Shown here: positions 52,953 to 63,100 of the stretch, piece by piece
Position numbering within the stretch: the first letter of the stretch is position 1
Layout: each line of letters opens with the position of its first letter
Assembly: GCA_016706405.1 (NCBI GenBank)
Contig: JADJJT010000001.1
Span: 558,001 to 622,000 of the forward strand
Direction of reading: 5' to 3'
Origin: Sphingobacteriales bacterium
GTDB taxonomy: Bacteria; Bacteroidota; Bacteroidia; Chitinophagales; UBA2359
DNA: 64,000 nucleotides
Notes under the pieces: generated by a model
Seen by the model: the letters and a program-made list of their open reading frames with translations, nothing else
Database searches by the model: none
Told to the model about the DNA's origin: nothing
Made by a program: the position numbers and the translations under genes

Positions 52953-53930
52953 TTAATTTTTAGCTGTCATATTGATAATATCTATTCTGTTTTTAACATC
53001 TTCTGTTTTTACTTGTTTGGCATTATTTCCCCAGCTTGTATTTACGTAATTAATAATTTCGGTTATTTCTTCGGCGCTTAGGTCATTGTCTAACCCTACA
53101 GCGTTCATTGCTGCATATTCTGCCCTTGCATCATAACCCGTCATAATAATATTTACAAGCAAATCGGGGTTATTTGCTAAAACAATTGGGCTGCCATTTA
53201 ATGGTGGGAAAGCATTTTTTAACCCTTCGCCATTAGGCTGGTGACAACTTGAGCAGTGCCGGGTATAAAGCATGTGGCCGTTGAGCGGATTAGCGTAACC
53301 GGTTTCATTTTTTGTAGTTGTGTTTGCTGGCAGAGTTGCTTGTTTTAAATTTTGCAAATAGGCTACTAAATCAAGGGCTTCTTTTTTGGCTACAATTTTT
53401 CCGTCAATACCTTTCCGGAAAGCATTAGGGACAGAAATTTCAATCTCTCCTTTGCTTACAGAATCTTTAATTTCAAACAGCCATGGAAAGGCAGGCATAG
53501 TTGATTTTTCTACAGCAGCCCTTGGCTGGTACAAGTGCAACAAGTTCCAGTCTAAGTGTGGGCGGCGCTCGCCTATATTTGTCAAATCGGGGCCAGCCCT
53601 TTCGGTTCCTGTCAGTTTTGCAGTATTTTGTTCTAAATTGGTTGGGGTTGTGTCTGCATAGCCGGCGGTACTACTCTCTGTCTTATCTCCATCCAAATTG
53701 CCCCCTCGTTGGGTATGACAGGCCACACAGCCATTGGCAATAAAAATTTGTTTGCCTGCAACGGCATCTCCGCCAAGTGCTTGCGCGCTTTGTGGAGACG
53801 TATTGTTTTTTTGATTATTAATTGCCAGAATTATGGCAACAATTGCCGCTAACAACAAAAACAGTCCTAACGCCAAGCCGAGTAATTTTTTATAACCATC
53901 GTAAAACTTCATAATATTAATTATTGGCAT
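52953..53930 (-). CDS. Di-haem cytochrome c, membrane-anchored
   Basis: A 325-residue protein with an N-terminal membrane anchor (about 14-37). The first haem site is CVACH at 68-72 in ANGCVACHTQRGG, with a GPDLTNIGERRP...HLYQPRAAVEKSTMPAFPWLF segment like CcoO- or NorC-type mono-haem subunits. The second is CSSCH at about 222-226 in MLYTRHCSSCHQPNGEGLKNAFPPLNGSP, a standard class I cytochrome. It probably carries electrons to a terminal oxidase or nitric oxide reductase; no such reductase gene is in the window. A second Met six codons later (53912) is an alternative start. It lies 27 bp after the Rrf2 regulator. Confidence 0.9.
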   Translation of the reverse strand: MPIINIMKFYDGYKKLLGLALGLFLLLAAIVAIILAINNQKNNTSPQSAQALGGDAVAGKQIFIANGCVACHTQRGGNLDGDKTESSTAGYADTTPTNLEQNTAKLTGTERAGPDLTNIGERRPHLDWNLLHLYQPRAAVEKSTMPAFPWLFEIKDSVSKGEIEISVPNAFRKGIDGKIVAKKEALDLVAYLQNLKQATLPANTTTKNETGYANPLNGHMLYTRHCSSCHQPNGEGLKNAFPPLNGSPIVLANNPDLLVNIIMTGYDARAEYAAMNAVGLDNDLSAEEITEIINYVNTSWGNNAKQVKTEDVKNRIDIINMTAKN

Positions 53931-53957
53931 TATATTGCTTGCTTGCCATTTTAACTA

Positions 53958-54392
53958 TCAGTGTTTTAAAAAGAATACCCCTTTTTCTGTTTTTACTGCC
54001 AATGATTTTATGGTGCTTGTTTCAAGCATATTTCTTAAGTTATCTCGAATTAATTTAAACTGATTGTGAACCGGACATGGCTTTTTATCGCTGCAAGATT
54101 TTAATCCCAAGCCACATTTTGTATAAATACCGTTGCCGTCAATTGCCAATACAATGGTGCTTAATTTTACGTTTTCGAGTTCTTTTTCGTCCATCGAAAA
54201 ACCACCGGTAGGGCCTTTGTCTGAGTTGATAATTCCAAAGCGTACAAGCTGCTGTAATATTTTAGAGGTATATGCTTCGGGCGATTCAATAGCGGTTGCG
54301 ACCCCCTTTAAACTCACTTTTTTACCCAGCAAAGAATGTTCGGCAACACAAATTGCTGCCCTTATTCCATATTCACAAGCTTTTGAAAACAT
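53958..54392 (-). CDS. Rrf2-family transcriptional regulator (NsrR/IscR-like)
   Basis: About 144 residues from ATG at 54392; the frame opens 31 codons further upstream but MFSKACEYGIRAAI is the canonical Rrf2 N terminus. The winged helix reads VSLKGVATAIESPEAYTSKILQQLVRFGIINSDKGPTGGF. Three cysteines (CGLGLKSCSDKKPC) match the iron-sulfur ligand region of NsrR and IscR. It probably senses nitric oxide or iron-sulfur status and controls the cytochrome c and neighbouring repair genes. A 9-bp inverted repeat and a -7 element lie just upstream, suggesting autoregulation. Confidence 0.92.
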   Translation of the reverse strand: MFSKACEYGIRAAICVAEHSLLGKKVSLKGVATAIESPEAYTSKILQQLVRFGIINSDKGPTGGFSMDEKELENVKLSTIVLAIDGNGIYTKCGLGLKSCSDKKPCPVHNQFKLIRDNLRNMLETSTIKSLAVKTEKGVFFLKH

Positions 54393-54411
54393 TAATACGC
54401 TGTTTAATGGG

Positions 54412-54419
54412 CAAAGATA
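54412..54419 (-). promoter_or_regulatory. Putative -7 promoter element of the Rrf2 regulator operon
   Basis: TATCTTTG on the minus strand, 19 bp upstream of the ATG at 54392. The expected leader is about 13 nt. The usual -33 position falls inside the adjacent inverted repeat. Confidence 0.5.
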
Positions 54420-54432
54420 ATCATTTATTTTT

Positions 54433-54458
54433 AATAGTGGATGCTTTTGTCCACTATT
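54433..54458. promoter_or_regulatory. Candidate Rrf2 operator: 9-bp perfect inverted repeat
   Basis: AATAGTGGA (54433-54441) and TCCACTATT (54450-54458) with an 8-nt spacer, located 41 bp upstream of the regulator start and covering the expected -33 region. Rrf2 proteins commonly repress their own gene from such sites. That this repeat is the operator is inferred from position. Confidence 0.5.
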
Positions 54459-54626
54459 TTTTGAAAGGGCATAAAAACTTTCCAAACACCTTTCCTTCCG
54501 GATTTATTGCATTGGTTGTTAATTTGTATTGTTCTACATTTATTTTTCCGGAGGAGAAAAAATGAAAAATAGTATCGCCTAAACAGTTGGCTAAAAAGCA
54601 GTATATACGTACAAATTAAAAATAAC

Positions 54627-54634
54627 TAATTTTG
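54627..54634 (+). promoter_or_regulatory. Putative -7 promoter element of pabB
   Basis: TAATTTTG, fitting TAnnTTTG, 59 bp upstream of the ATG at 54694. Confidence 0.4.
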
Positions 54635-54693
54635 CCGCCCGAACGTATTTATTTGTTTGTTTTTATCTTTCTTTTTTTATTTTATATGTAGGT

Positions 54694-56067
54694 ATGCAAT
54701 TTCAAATTACCGACCTGCCAGTGTTTAAAAGCCAGCTAATGGTTTGGGCCTCGCAATTTAACACTTGCTTTTGGCTCGACAGCAACGAATACAGTGCCGA
54801 TGCTTATACGCAATACGAGTTGTTGGTGGGTATTGGTTTGCAAAAAAAGGCTATAACTACGGCAAAAGTAGGCAAAGTTTTACCCACACTAAACCAACTG
54901 CAAACACAAATACAGGCAAAAAACAATACTAAACCTATTGACAAATGGCTGTTTTTAGCCCTGGCTTACGATGTAAAAAATGAAACAGAACCCAACAGTA
55001 ATCTATATACCCGCCAGCCAAACAGTATGGGGTTTCCGGATTTGATAGCCTTACAACCCGATTTACTCCTTAAAATCCGGAAAAATGGTTGGTGCGAAAT
55101 TGAAATCTCAGACAAATACGCCAAACTATGGCCTCCGGAAAAAATACGAAACGCCATTGAATCTAAAAATACATTTGATTTTACTAATAAACTTGCTGGC
55201 AACTTATTAAATGGTAAACCATTGGTAAATTTAACGCAGCCTATTGCCCCATTTATTAGCAAAAAACGCTATTTGCAACAAATAAAAGCCATGCAAAAAC
55301 ATATTTGCCAGGGCAATATTTACGAGGCCAATTTTTGCCAGTCGTTTGTGGCCAAAAATGCACAAATAAGCCATCCTTGGGCTTTGTTTAACAAGTTTAA
55401 CTCGTTAAATGCTGCACCCTTTGCCGGGTTTATGCACGTTGGGCATTGGCAACTGTATTGCGGCAGCCCCGAAAGATTTATACAAAAAACAGGCAATCAA
55501 ATAATTTCGCAGCCCATAAAAGGAACAACCAAGCGCGGCGCCACCCCCCAGCTTGATGCTGCCTTAGCCCAAGCACTGCGGCAAAACCCAAAAGAACAAG
55601 CCGAAAATGTAATGATTGTTGATTTGGTGCGCAACGATTTAGCCCGCATGGCGCAGTTAGGCAGCGTGCGAGTGGCCGAGCTTTTTGGTGTTTACTCGTT
55701 TGCAAAAGTGCATCATTTAATTAGCACAATAACGGCACAATTGCCCCAAATAAATATTAATTTTACTCAAATTCTACAAGCCTGTTTTCCAATGGGGTCA
55801 ATGACGGGCGCCCCAAAAATTAGTGCTATGCAAATTTGTAATACCTTAGAGGCCTCGCGCAGGGGCATGTACGCCGGCACCATGGGCTATATTGACCCTA
55901 ACGGCAATTTTGATTTTAATGTTATCATCCGGAGTTTGATTTTCAACGCCAAAAAACAAATTTTATCTTTTCAGGTGGGGGGGGCAATTACCCATCAGTC
56001 AAACCCGTTGGCCGAGTACGAAGAGTGCTTGTTAAAAGCTACTACCATGCTCGATGTTTTACAATAA
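54694..56067 (+). CDS. pabB: Aminodeoxychorismate synthase component I
   Basis: A 457-residue chorismate-utilising enzyme. It converts chorismate to 4-amino-4-deoxychorismate for folate synthesis, with PabA supplying ammonia. The C-terminal core has YLQQIKAMQKHICQGNIYEANFCQSF, PIKGTTKRG with Lys276, ENVMIVDLVRNDLARMA, FPMGSMTGAPKISAMQ and the final GGAITHQSNPLAEYEECLLKA. The lysine in PIKGT marks PabB; anthranilate synthase has Ala at this place. The N-terminal third is divergent. It is followed by a glycosyltransferase gene after 54 bp in the same direction. Confidence 0.95.
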   Translation: MQFQITDLPVFKSQLMVWASQFNTCFWLDSNEYSADAYTQYELLVGIGLQKKAITTAKVGKVLPTLNQLQTQIQAKNNTKPIDKWLFLALAYDVKNETEPNSNLYTRQPNSMGFPDLIALQPDLLLKIRKNGWCEIEISDKYAKLWPPEKIRNAIESKNTFDFTNKLAGNLLNGKPLVNLTQPIAPFISKKRYLQQIKAMQKHICQGNIYEANFCQSFVAKNAQISHPWALFNKFNSLNAAPFAGFMHVGHWQLYCGSPERFIQKTGNQIISQPIKGTTKRGATPQLDAALAQALRQNPKEQAENVMIVDLVRNDLARMAQLGSVRVAELFGVYSFAKVHHLISTITAQLPQININFTQILQACFPMGSMTGAPKISAMQICNTLEASRRGMYAGTMGYIDPNGNFDFNVIIRSLIFNAKKQILSFQVGGAITHQSNPLAEYEECLLKATTMLDVLQ

Positions 56068-56121
56068 ACCAAAACCAAAAATTAATTAACGAACTGGTCG
56101 TTTAGGCAATATTTCTTTTTT

Positions 56122-57324
56122 ATGCGAATTGTTATTTTAATTCCTTCGCTGGCAATGGGCGGTGCCGAGGGGTTGGCGGTACTACAAGCAAACGAGCTTT
56201 ACAAGGCAGGGCAAATGGTATGGTTGGTAAGTGTAACCGACCAAATGTTATTGGCAAAAAATCTTCTAATACCGCAAACCAACTGTATAAGTTTGCACTA
56301 CCAACACGCGGTAATAAATGCCCAAACTGTTTTGCAAACCGGCAAACTAAAAAAAGCATTCAATTTGTTGATGCACACCATAAAGCCCGATTTTATAATA
56401 GCACATTTGCCCTTATGCCATTGGTTAGCCCGGTGGTCAGTATGGCGGTTGCGGGCGGCAAAATATCCGGATAAAAATACAATACCGCGTTTAATTTGTT
56501 ACCACCATTCGGTGCAATTTAGGGCAAATCCAATTAATAGTATCGGCAAATATTTGTTTAACAAAGTAAACAGGTTTTTAGCGCAAAAAGCCGATTGGGC
56601 AAATATATTTGTATCTAAAGCCTCGTTACTTGACCATGAAAAAAAATGGCACAAATTAGTAAATCCTTATGTTTTGCCTTCGTGCATAGTGCGCCATAAT
56701 GCGGGTAGTCAGGTGGCAAAAGCCTTATTACAACAAAATGGCATACCGCAAACCGCATTTTTAATTTTGCTTCCGGGTAGGCTACACCCGGCTAAAGGAC
56801 ATCTTTTATTTTTAGATGCCTTGGAACAATTGCAAAAATTACCATTAGAAACGGCAGCATTGGCCAAATGGTTTTTTCCGGATATTGCCGTTCTGTTTGT
56901 TGGCAACGGTCCAATGCGCAGTCAAATTCAACAAACGATAAACGATAAAAACTTGGCAGACACCGTTTTTTTATTAGGCCAACAACCCAATGAAATTGTG
57001 CAAGCATTAATGTCTTTGTGTGCATTGGTTGTAACGCCTTCATTGTTTGAGGGGTTTGGTTTGGTGGCCGCCGAAGCCCTAATGCAAGGCTGCCCGGTAT
57101 TGGGTAGCAAGGTGGGCGTTTTCCCCGAAATAATAGCGTCAAACACAAACGGCTTATTGTTCGAAACAGGTAACAGCACACATTTAGCCCTGCAATTACA
57201 AAACATAAGGCAACAAATAAACGAAGGTATTTATAACCGCGAGCAAATACAATGCAAAGCCGATTTGTTGTTTTCGGTTAAACAATATATGACTGGGTTA
57301 ATGCAAATTTTGTCGCCATCATAG
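56122..57324 (+). CDS. GT4-family glycosyltransferase
   Basis: A 400-residue GT-B fold enzyme. The N-terminal donor-side motif VILIPSLAMGGAEGLAVLQANELYKAGQMV is typical of GT4. The C-terminal domain has LLPGRLHPAKGHLLFLDAL, FPDIAVLFVGNGPMRSQIQQTI, TVFLLGQQPNE and the nucleotide-sugar motif EGFGLVAAEALMQGCPVL with the paired glutamates. It transfers a sugar from an activated donor to a glycan, probably in cell-surface polysaccharide synthesis, at the inner face of the membrane. Acceptor unknown. Confidence 0.92.
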   Translation: MRIVILIPSLAMGGAEGLAVLQANELYKAGQMVWLVSVTDQMLLAKNLLIPQTNCISLHYQHAVINAQTVLQTGKLKKAFNLLMHTIKPDFIIAHLPLCHWLARWSVWRLRAAKYPDKNTIPRLICYHHSVQFRANPINSIGKYLFNKVNRFLAQKADWANIFVSKASLLDHEKKWHKLVNPYVLPSCIVRHNAGSQVAKALLQQNGIPQTAFLILLPGRLHPAKGHLLFLDALEQLQKLPLETAALAKWFFPDIAVLFVGNGPMRSQIQQTINDKNLADTVFLLGQQPNEIVQALMSLCALVVTPSLFEGFGLVAAEALMQGCPVLGSKVGVFPEIIASNTNGLLFETGNSTHLALQLQNIRQQINEGIYNREQIQCKADLLFSVKQYMTGLMQILSPS

Positions 57325-57356
57325 CGCAGCAAAAACGGCCATAGAGAACAAAAAGC

Positions 57357-57399
57357 AAATCCCCCGCTGTTTTATTACCAAATAAACAGCAGGGGATTT
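57357..57399. terminator. Intrinsic terminator after the glycosyltransferase gene
   Basis: A 16-bp stem with one C-A mismatch (57357-57372 with 57384-57399), 11-nt loop, followed by GTTTTAC. It lies 33 bp after the stop and between converging genes, so it may also serve the EGF-like lipoprotein gene. Confidence 0.7.
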
Positions 57400-57484
57400 G
57401 TTTTACAATTTGCTTAGGCAAATAACAGTCAGTCAATTATTCGCTATATGCAATCATATTAATTAATTAGTTAGTTAGCTGATA

Positions 57485-58189
57485 CTATATTGACTCCAGC
57501 AATGAAGTACAGTTATCAACCACGCCGCCAACAGTTAGTTTAAAAGCGATGGCCATAGTTTTAGTTGCGCCATTTACTTTTAAAGTGCCGGTGCCAGTGC
57601 TTTCAACACTAAATTGGGTAGCTTCGGGGGCGTTATACGTGCCAGTTTGAGCTTTAATTTCGTAGCTGTACTCAGCCTTAGCTTCATCGTAGCTTAAGAT
57701 AGTGGCTTTTACGGCGCTACCTTGTAAACCTGTAAAATTGTTAATAACAAACTCGTTTACAGCACCAGCCGAAGTAGTAACAGTAACGTTGTTTACATAA
57801 GTACCCGAGTTGCATTCATCGCTCATTTTATACGAGCCAAGGAATTTAGCACGCATTTCTTTGTCGCATTGGTCGCCTTCATAACCAGTTTGGCAAAAAC
57901 ATTCGCAAGCTTTGCTTACTGTGTTATACACGGGCGATTCGGGGGTAAATTGGCTATTTGCGTTTTTGTCGCATTCAATGTTCCAACAGGCATCGTAGTT
58001 TTCGCAAGCTGGGCCACTGTAGCCGTCGGCGCAATCGCACTCGGCAATGCCGTTGTTTACCACACATTTACCGCCGTTTAAGCACTCAACGCCATCGCAT
58101 TCAGAGTTTGGGCAGCCAGTAAATAAAACAGTTGCGCTAACAAGGGCAACAAGCACCATAGCGTAACGGAAAAAATTAAATTTAATCAT
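57485..58189 (-). CDS. EGF-like domain lipoprotein
   Basis: A 234-residue protein with lipoprotein signal ending LFTGC (Cys26). Residues 30-62 form an EGF-like module, CDGVECLNGGKCVVNNGIAECDCADGYSGPACE, with the six-cysteine spacing. A second, imperfect cysteine-rich segment runs to about 105 (CWNIECDKN ... CECFCQTGYEGDQCDKE). The remainder is a beta-rich domain with VNNVTVTTSAG and GTGTLKVNGATKTMAIAFKLTV. EGF-like modules are uncommon in bacteria but recurrent in marine and wastewater Bacteroidota surface proteins. The ligand is unknown. A promoter pair about 260 bp upstream implies a long leader. Confidence 0.85.
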   Translation of the reverse strand: MIKFNFFRYAMVLVALVSATVLFTGCPNSECDGVECLNGGKCVVNNGIAECDCADGYSGPACENYDACWNIECDKNANSQFTPESPVYNTVSKACECFCQTGYEGDQCDKEMRAKFLGSYKMSDECNSGTYVNNVTVTTSAGAVNEFVINNFTGLQGSAVKATILSYDEAKAEYSYEIKAQTGTYNAPEATQFSVESTGTGTLKVNGATKTMAIAFKLTVGGVVDNCTSLLESI

Positions 58190-58444
58190 GGGTTTAAGAT
58201 GTTTGATTTTTAATTATTGTTTTTAATTAATTGATTAGGTTTATTAATTTTAAATTGGTTTGTTTTTTTTATTATACCAGCGGAGGTTATAAATTTATGT
58301 TTTCAATTAAACAGTAAACGTGTTCGCGCGATAAATTGATTGCCTAATTCCGGAATGAAAATTCGCTATCTATTTTATAGAATTTTTCCTGAAATTCAAA
58401 CTCAGAAAAAATCAATTTAAATAAAATAAATACAATAGATAGGG

Positions 58445-58478
58445 CAAAGGTACAACTATTTTAGCATTTTTTAGCAAA
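58445..58478 (-). promoter_or_regulatory. Promoter-like pair for the EGF-like lipoprotein gene
   Basis: On the minus strand, -33 TTTG (58475-58478) and -7 TACCTTTG (58445-58452) are separated by 22 bp, near the Bacteroidota norm. Transcription from here would give a leader of about 245 nt. Confidence 0.45.
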
Positions 58479-58792
58479 TTTCCTATTATTACTTGTGCTT
58501 GAGACACAAAATTGTTAAATTTGTTTAATCCATTAAACTATAACGTTAATGCTTAAATAAAATTTGAATAAAACGCTTGTATAAATTTTGACTGTATTTT
58601 TTGAGTTTGGTTACTTAATAATTTTATTTCGTATGCTAACGATGTTATACCTAATAAAATGGTTGCATGTATCGAAAATATTTTTTGTGCAGTATAAAAA
58701 TTGTTGTCTGCCCTTATTTATTATAGCCCAAGCCGTATAAATTAGTTTATTCGCTTTTTGTTAAAGCCGGTCAAACTATTAAATTTTAGTTG

Positions 58793-58800
58793 TAATTTTG
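58793..58800 (+). promoter_or_regulatory. Putative -7 promoter element of prfB
   Basis: TAATTTTG, 38 bp upstream of the prfB ATG at 58839, fitting TAnnTTTG. Confidence 0.45.
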
Positions 58801-58838
58801 TCCGTTATTCAAAATATTTATTTCATTAAAAAAACAAA

Positions 58839-59943
58839 ATGACCCCCGATCAATTAAAGCAGCTCGAAAATCAAATGGCTGTACTAAGGAGATATCTTTG
58901 ACGTTGACAACCGCATCATCCGGATTGAAGAAGCTAAAATACAAACTGCCGACCCCGAATTTTGGAACGACCGCGCAAAAGCCGAATCAGTTTTAAAAAC
59001 CTTAAAAAATCATGAATTTTGGGTGAATCAGTATAATATTGTTCTTGCCCAATTCAACGATTTGCAGGTATTACTTGAATTTGCTGAAACCGACCAAACA
59101 GTTTGGCCTGAAGCTGACGAACAATTTAACTTAGTACAACAATTAGCTAACGACCTCGAAATACAGTCAACCCTCAATCAACCCGAAGACCAGTTGCCAT
59201 GCGTACTAACTATTAATGCAGGCGCGGGTGGTACCGAAAGTTGCGATTGGGCTAACATGCTGCTGCGCATGTATATTATGTGGGGCGAAAAAAACGGCTA
59301 TACCATTAGGGAAGTAGATTTTCAGGCGGGCGACGTAGCAGGCATAAAATCGGTTACACTTGAGTTTGAAGGCAATTTGGCTTATGGGTATTTAAAAAAC
59401 GAATCGGGTGTGCATAGGTTGGTGCGTATTTCGCCCTTCGATTCAAGCAACAGGCGGCATACTTCTTTTGCCTCGGTATTTGTATATCCGTTGCTCGACG
59501 ATAGTATTGATATTGAAATTAACCCCGCCGACCTTAGTTGGGACACCTACCGCAGCAGTGGCGCAGGCGGGCAAAATGTAAATAAAGTTGAAACAGCCGT
59601 TCGGGTAAGGCATTTACCAACCGGCATAACAATAGAATGTCAAAAGGAACGCTCGCAACATGCCAACCGCGAACACGCCCTGCTAATGCTAAAGTCGAGG
59701 CTATACGAGTTGGAACTGCAAAAACGCAACGAAGAAAAAGCCAAAGTGGCAAACAGCAAACGCAAAATCGAGTGGGGGTCGCAGGTGCGCAACTACGTAC
59801 TACAACCTTATAAATTAGTAAAAGACCTGCGCTCAATGTACGAGACCGGCAACGTACAGGCAATTTTAGACGGGCAACTGAACGAACTTATAAAATCCTT
59901 GTTATTAGTAGCCAAAGAAGATGCACTATTGGTTGAAGATTAG
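58839..59943 (+). CDS. prfB: Peptide chain release factor 2, with programmed +1 frameshift
   Basis: The gene begins ATG at 58839 and reads 20 codons to CTT TGA (58896-58901). Skipping one base then gives GAC GTT GAC, and the main frame continues to 59943, for about 367 residues in all. The frameshift site AGGAGATATCTTTGAC (58887-58902) has the internal Shine-Dalgarno-like AGGAG, the CTT slip codon and the UGA-C stop, as in classical bacterial prfB. Downstream are the RF2 specificity tripeptide SPF in RISPFDSSNRRHTSFAS and the catalytic GGQ in SSGAGGQNVNKVETAVR. RF2 terminates at UGA and UAA, and low RF2 promotes the shift, giving autoregulation. A start at the internal GTG 59023 would lose the N-terminal domain. 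Confidence 0.96.
58887..58902 (+). promoter_or_regulatory. prfB programmed frameshift signal
   Basis: AGGAG, four bases, then CTT TGA C. This is the conserved recoding element for +1 slippage on CTT when UGA is decoded slowly. Both reading frames on either side encode RF2-like sequence. Confidence 0.92.
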
Positions 59944-60114
59944 GCGTAGTATATGCACCAAAACACCTTGTTCTTTAAAACCTAAATTAATATAATATCC
60001 GGATAAACACAAGGTTGCAAACTTGTTTTTTCTAAGACGGCAATTTCAAATTTTGCTTCTCTCACCATATAATAAAACATAAAAACTCAAACAAATAATT
60101 TTTAGTTATTAATT

Positions 60115-63100
60115 ATGTATAAAAAAACTACTTTTGTGCTCAGGGCCTTACTGTTTGTAGTATTTACCAGCCTAAATATATTAGCACAAACCAACTCGGT
60201 ACAATTGGCAACAGGTGGCTATTGGCAAGCCACCCCGGAAAATCAATTGGTGCGCAAAGGCATACGCGACCTTTACCCACAAGCCTATCAAACCTATACG
60301 CTTAGGTTGCAACAATTTACCAAAGCACTATCGGCAGCCCCGCTACAAGCATACGGGGCAAACCGCCCCAACCCTTTAACAGTAGCTTTGCCTATGCCCG
60401 ACGGCTCAATGCAGCGCTACGCCCTTGTTGAATCTCCGGTAATGCACCCCGATTTGGCCGCTCGCTTTCCTGAAAACAAAACCTGGACGGGGCAAGGCAT
60501 AGACGACCCCACCGCCACTATGCGTTGTAGTATTACCCAGTTTGGTTTTAGAGCCATGATAATTGGCAACCAGGGCACTATATATATTGACCCTTATGGC
60601 GTAGGCGATTTGCATAATTACATTGTATTTAATAAAGCCGATTTTTACGCAAACAACGATTTGGGCTATAGCTGCGAAACCAACGATTCGCATTTTGCCG
60701 ATGACTACCACCCAAATACCGAAACTCCGGCATACAGGTCAAATGGTGTACTGCGCACTTACCGCGCAGCCTTTGCCTGCTCAAAAGAGTTTACCAATAC
60801 CCACTGTGGCGGCACCCAAAGCGGCGGCCTTGCCAAAGTAGTCGAAGTAATTAACCGATTAAATACCATTTACGAACGCGACCTTTCAATACATCTCGAA
60901 ATGGTTGCAAACAGTATTGATATTGTATATACCAACACCAACACCCCCCCAGTTGCTTACTCAACCAGCGACCATAGTGCTAATAATGATGCCAACCAAA
61001 CAAATGTAGATACCGATATTGGCAGTGCCAACTACGATGTTGGCCATGCACTAACAACCGTAGGCGGTGGCCTTGCCTGGCTTGGGGTATTTTGTAATGG
61101 TAATGACCTTAAAGCCAAGGGCACATCTGGTACCGGCGGCTGGTCAACCGGCGACCCGTTCATGGTCGATATTGTATCGCACGAGGTTGGCCACATGTTA
61201 GGCGCTGGCCATACTTTTAACAGTAACGCAGCAGGCAACTGTGGCCCTAACCGCTCAGAAACTACTGCTTGGGAGCCCGGATCCGGATCTACGCCTATGA
61301 GTTACTCCGGATTATGCGGCGGTGGCCACGACATTCAATCAAACAGCGACGATTATTTCCACTCAGGGTCTATCAATCAAATTTTAAATACCATTAATGG
61401 CAGCGGCGGCTGCGCCAGTTTTACTAATGTAGGCAACGCCGACCCCACTTGTGAGGCCGGTCCTAATTATACTATTCCCAAATCAACGCCCTTTATGCTA
61501 ACCGGCACCAGCAACGATATTAATGGCAATGGCTCGCTAACCCATTGTTGGGAGGAATTGGATTTAGGCCCCGGAGGCCACCCCAACAGTCCAGTTGGTC
61601 AAGCACCCATATTTAGAAGTTTTTACCCAACGGCAAGCAAAACCCGTGTTTTTCCTAAATGGAGTGATATTTTAAACAATACCCAAACCACCGGAGAAAT
61701 TATGGCTTCGTATGGTCGCACCATTAGCTTAAACTTTTTTGTGCGCGATAATTTTGCAGGTTGTGGTGGTGCCGATGTTGACAATATGGTAGTTACCGTT
61801 GATGATGTTGCAGGTCCATTTGTTGTTACCGCACCTAATACTGCCGTAACATGGGAAATAGGCCAAACTCAAAATGTAACATGGAATGTTGCCGGCACAA
61901 CCGCTGCCCCCGTAAGTTGCGCCAACGTAGATATTTACCTTTCAACAAACGGTGGTACAGAATGGCCTATGTTATTGGCAAGTAACGTACCCAACGATGG
62001 CACACACCCCATAGTAGTTCCAAATGCCATCACTACCCAAGCGCGCGTAATGGTAAAAGGGCGCGGCAATATATTTTTCGATGTGTCGAATGTCAATTTT
62101 ACTATTAACGCCTCGTCAGTACCTACTTATTTGATGGAGGTTGCCAACGACACGGTAAATGTATGCGCCCCCAGCGATGGCACGTTTACAGTTAATTTAA
62201 CAAGTTTTACCGGATTTAATAGCCCGGTAACCTTATCGGCATCTGGTAACCCACCCGGCACAGTGGTAACATTTTCACCCAATCCGGTGACCCCAACAGG
62301 AAGTTCAACTATGACAATTAGCAATACCGGCGGCTTGGCCGATAAATCTATCCATTCTTTTACCGTATCGGGCACAGGTGGCAGTATTACCCGCACGCAA
62401 AGCGTTGCTATTCAGGTTTCGCAAGGGGCAGTGCCCGAGCTTACCGCAACCTACCCAAACGATGGCAACAACAACGTACCACTTGCTCCAACTTTTAGCT
62501 GGACAAGCAGTGCCAATGCCTTGAGTTATGATTTTCAGTTGGCAACCGATGCCATTTTTGCCAATATTATAGCCTCGACCAATACCACTGCAACGAGTTA
62601 TAATACCGGACTAACCCTTACCCCTAATACCGTTTACTATTGGAGGGTGCGCGGCAACAATTACTGTGGCAATGGCCCTTATACTGACGCAGCCTTTGCT
62701 ACTTATCAAGTAATTTGTCAAACATTTAACAGTACCGATGTTCCCAAAAATATACCAACAACGGGTAGCAACACGCCTATTAACTCAACTTTAAATATAG
62801 GGTCAAGTTTTACTTTGACCGACGTGAACGTTGTAAATATTGCCGGCACCCATACTTTTTACGGTGATATGACTATGCGTTTAAAGCATCCGGATGGTAC
62901 AGTAATAGTTTTAAGTGATGTTTCATTTTGCGAAGCTCAGGATAATTTTGGTTTGGGCTACGATGATGAGGCTGCATCGCCTCCGCCCTGTGTACCTTTA
63001 ACCGGACTTTATACCCCTTTCGACCCTTTGTCTGACCTTGATGGCAAAACATCAATTGGCAACTGGACCTTCCAAATTTACGACTTTTATAACGGCGACG

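Larger units (their letters stand above)
58190..58838. other. Long intergenic region between EGF-like lipoprotein gene and prfB
   Basis: 649 bp, AT-rich, between divergently transcribed genes. It holds a minus-strand promoter-like pair at 58445-58478, a plus-strand -7 element at 58793-58800 and one TCCGGA near 58350. Inverted copies of CTATCTATT lie at 58366-58374 and 58434-58442, about 60 bp apart. No coding frame of interest and no tRNA were seen. Confidence 0.55.

Noticed and set aside
58366..58442. Inverted CTATCTATT pair before the EGF-like gene considered as an operator
   Set aside because: Arms are about 60 bp apart and AT-rich; chance occurrence is likely.
59023..59943. prfB considered as a short gene starting at GTG 59023
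   Set aside because: The upstream frameshift element and RF2-like N-terminal sequence show the real start is at 58839.
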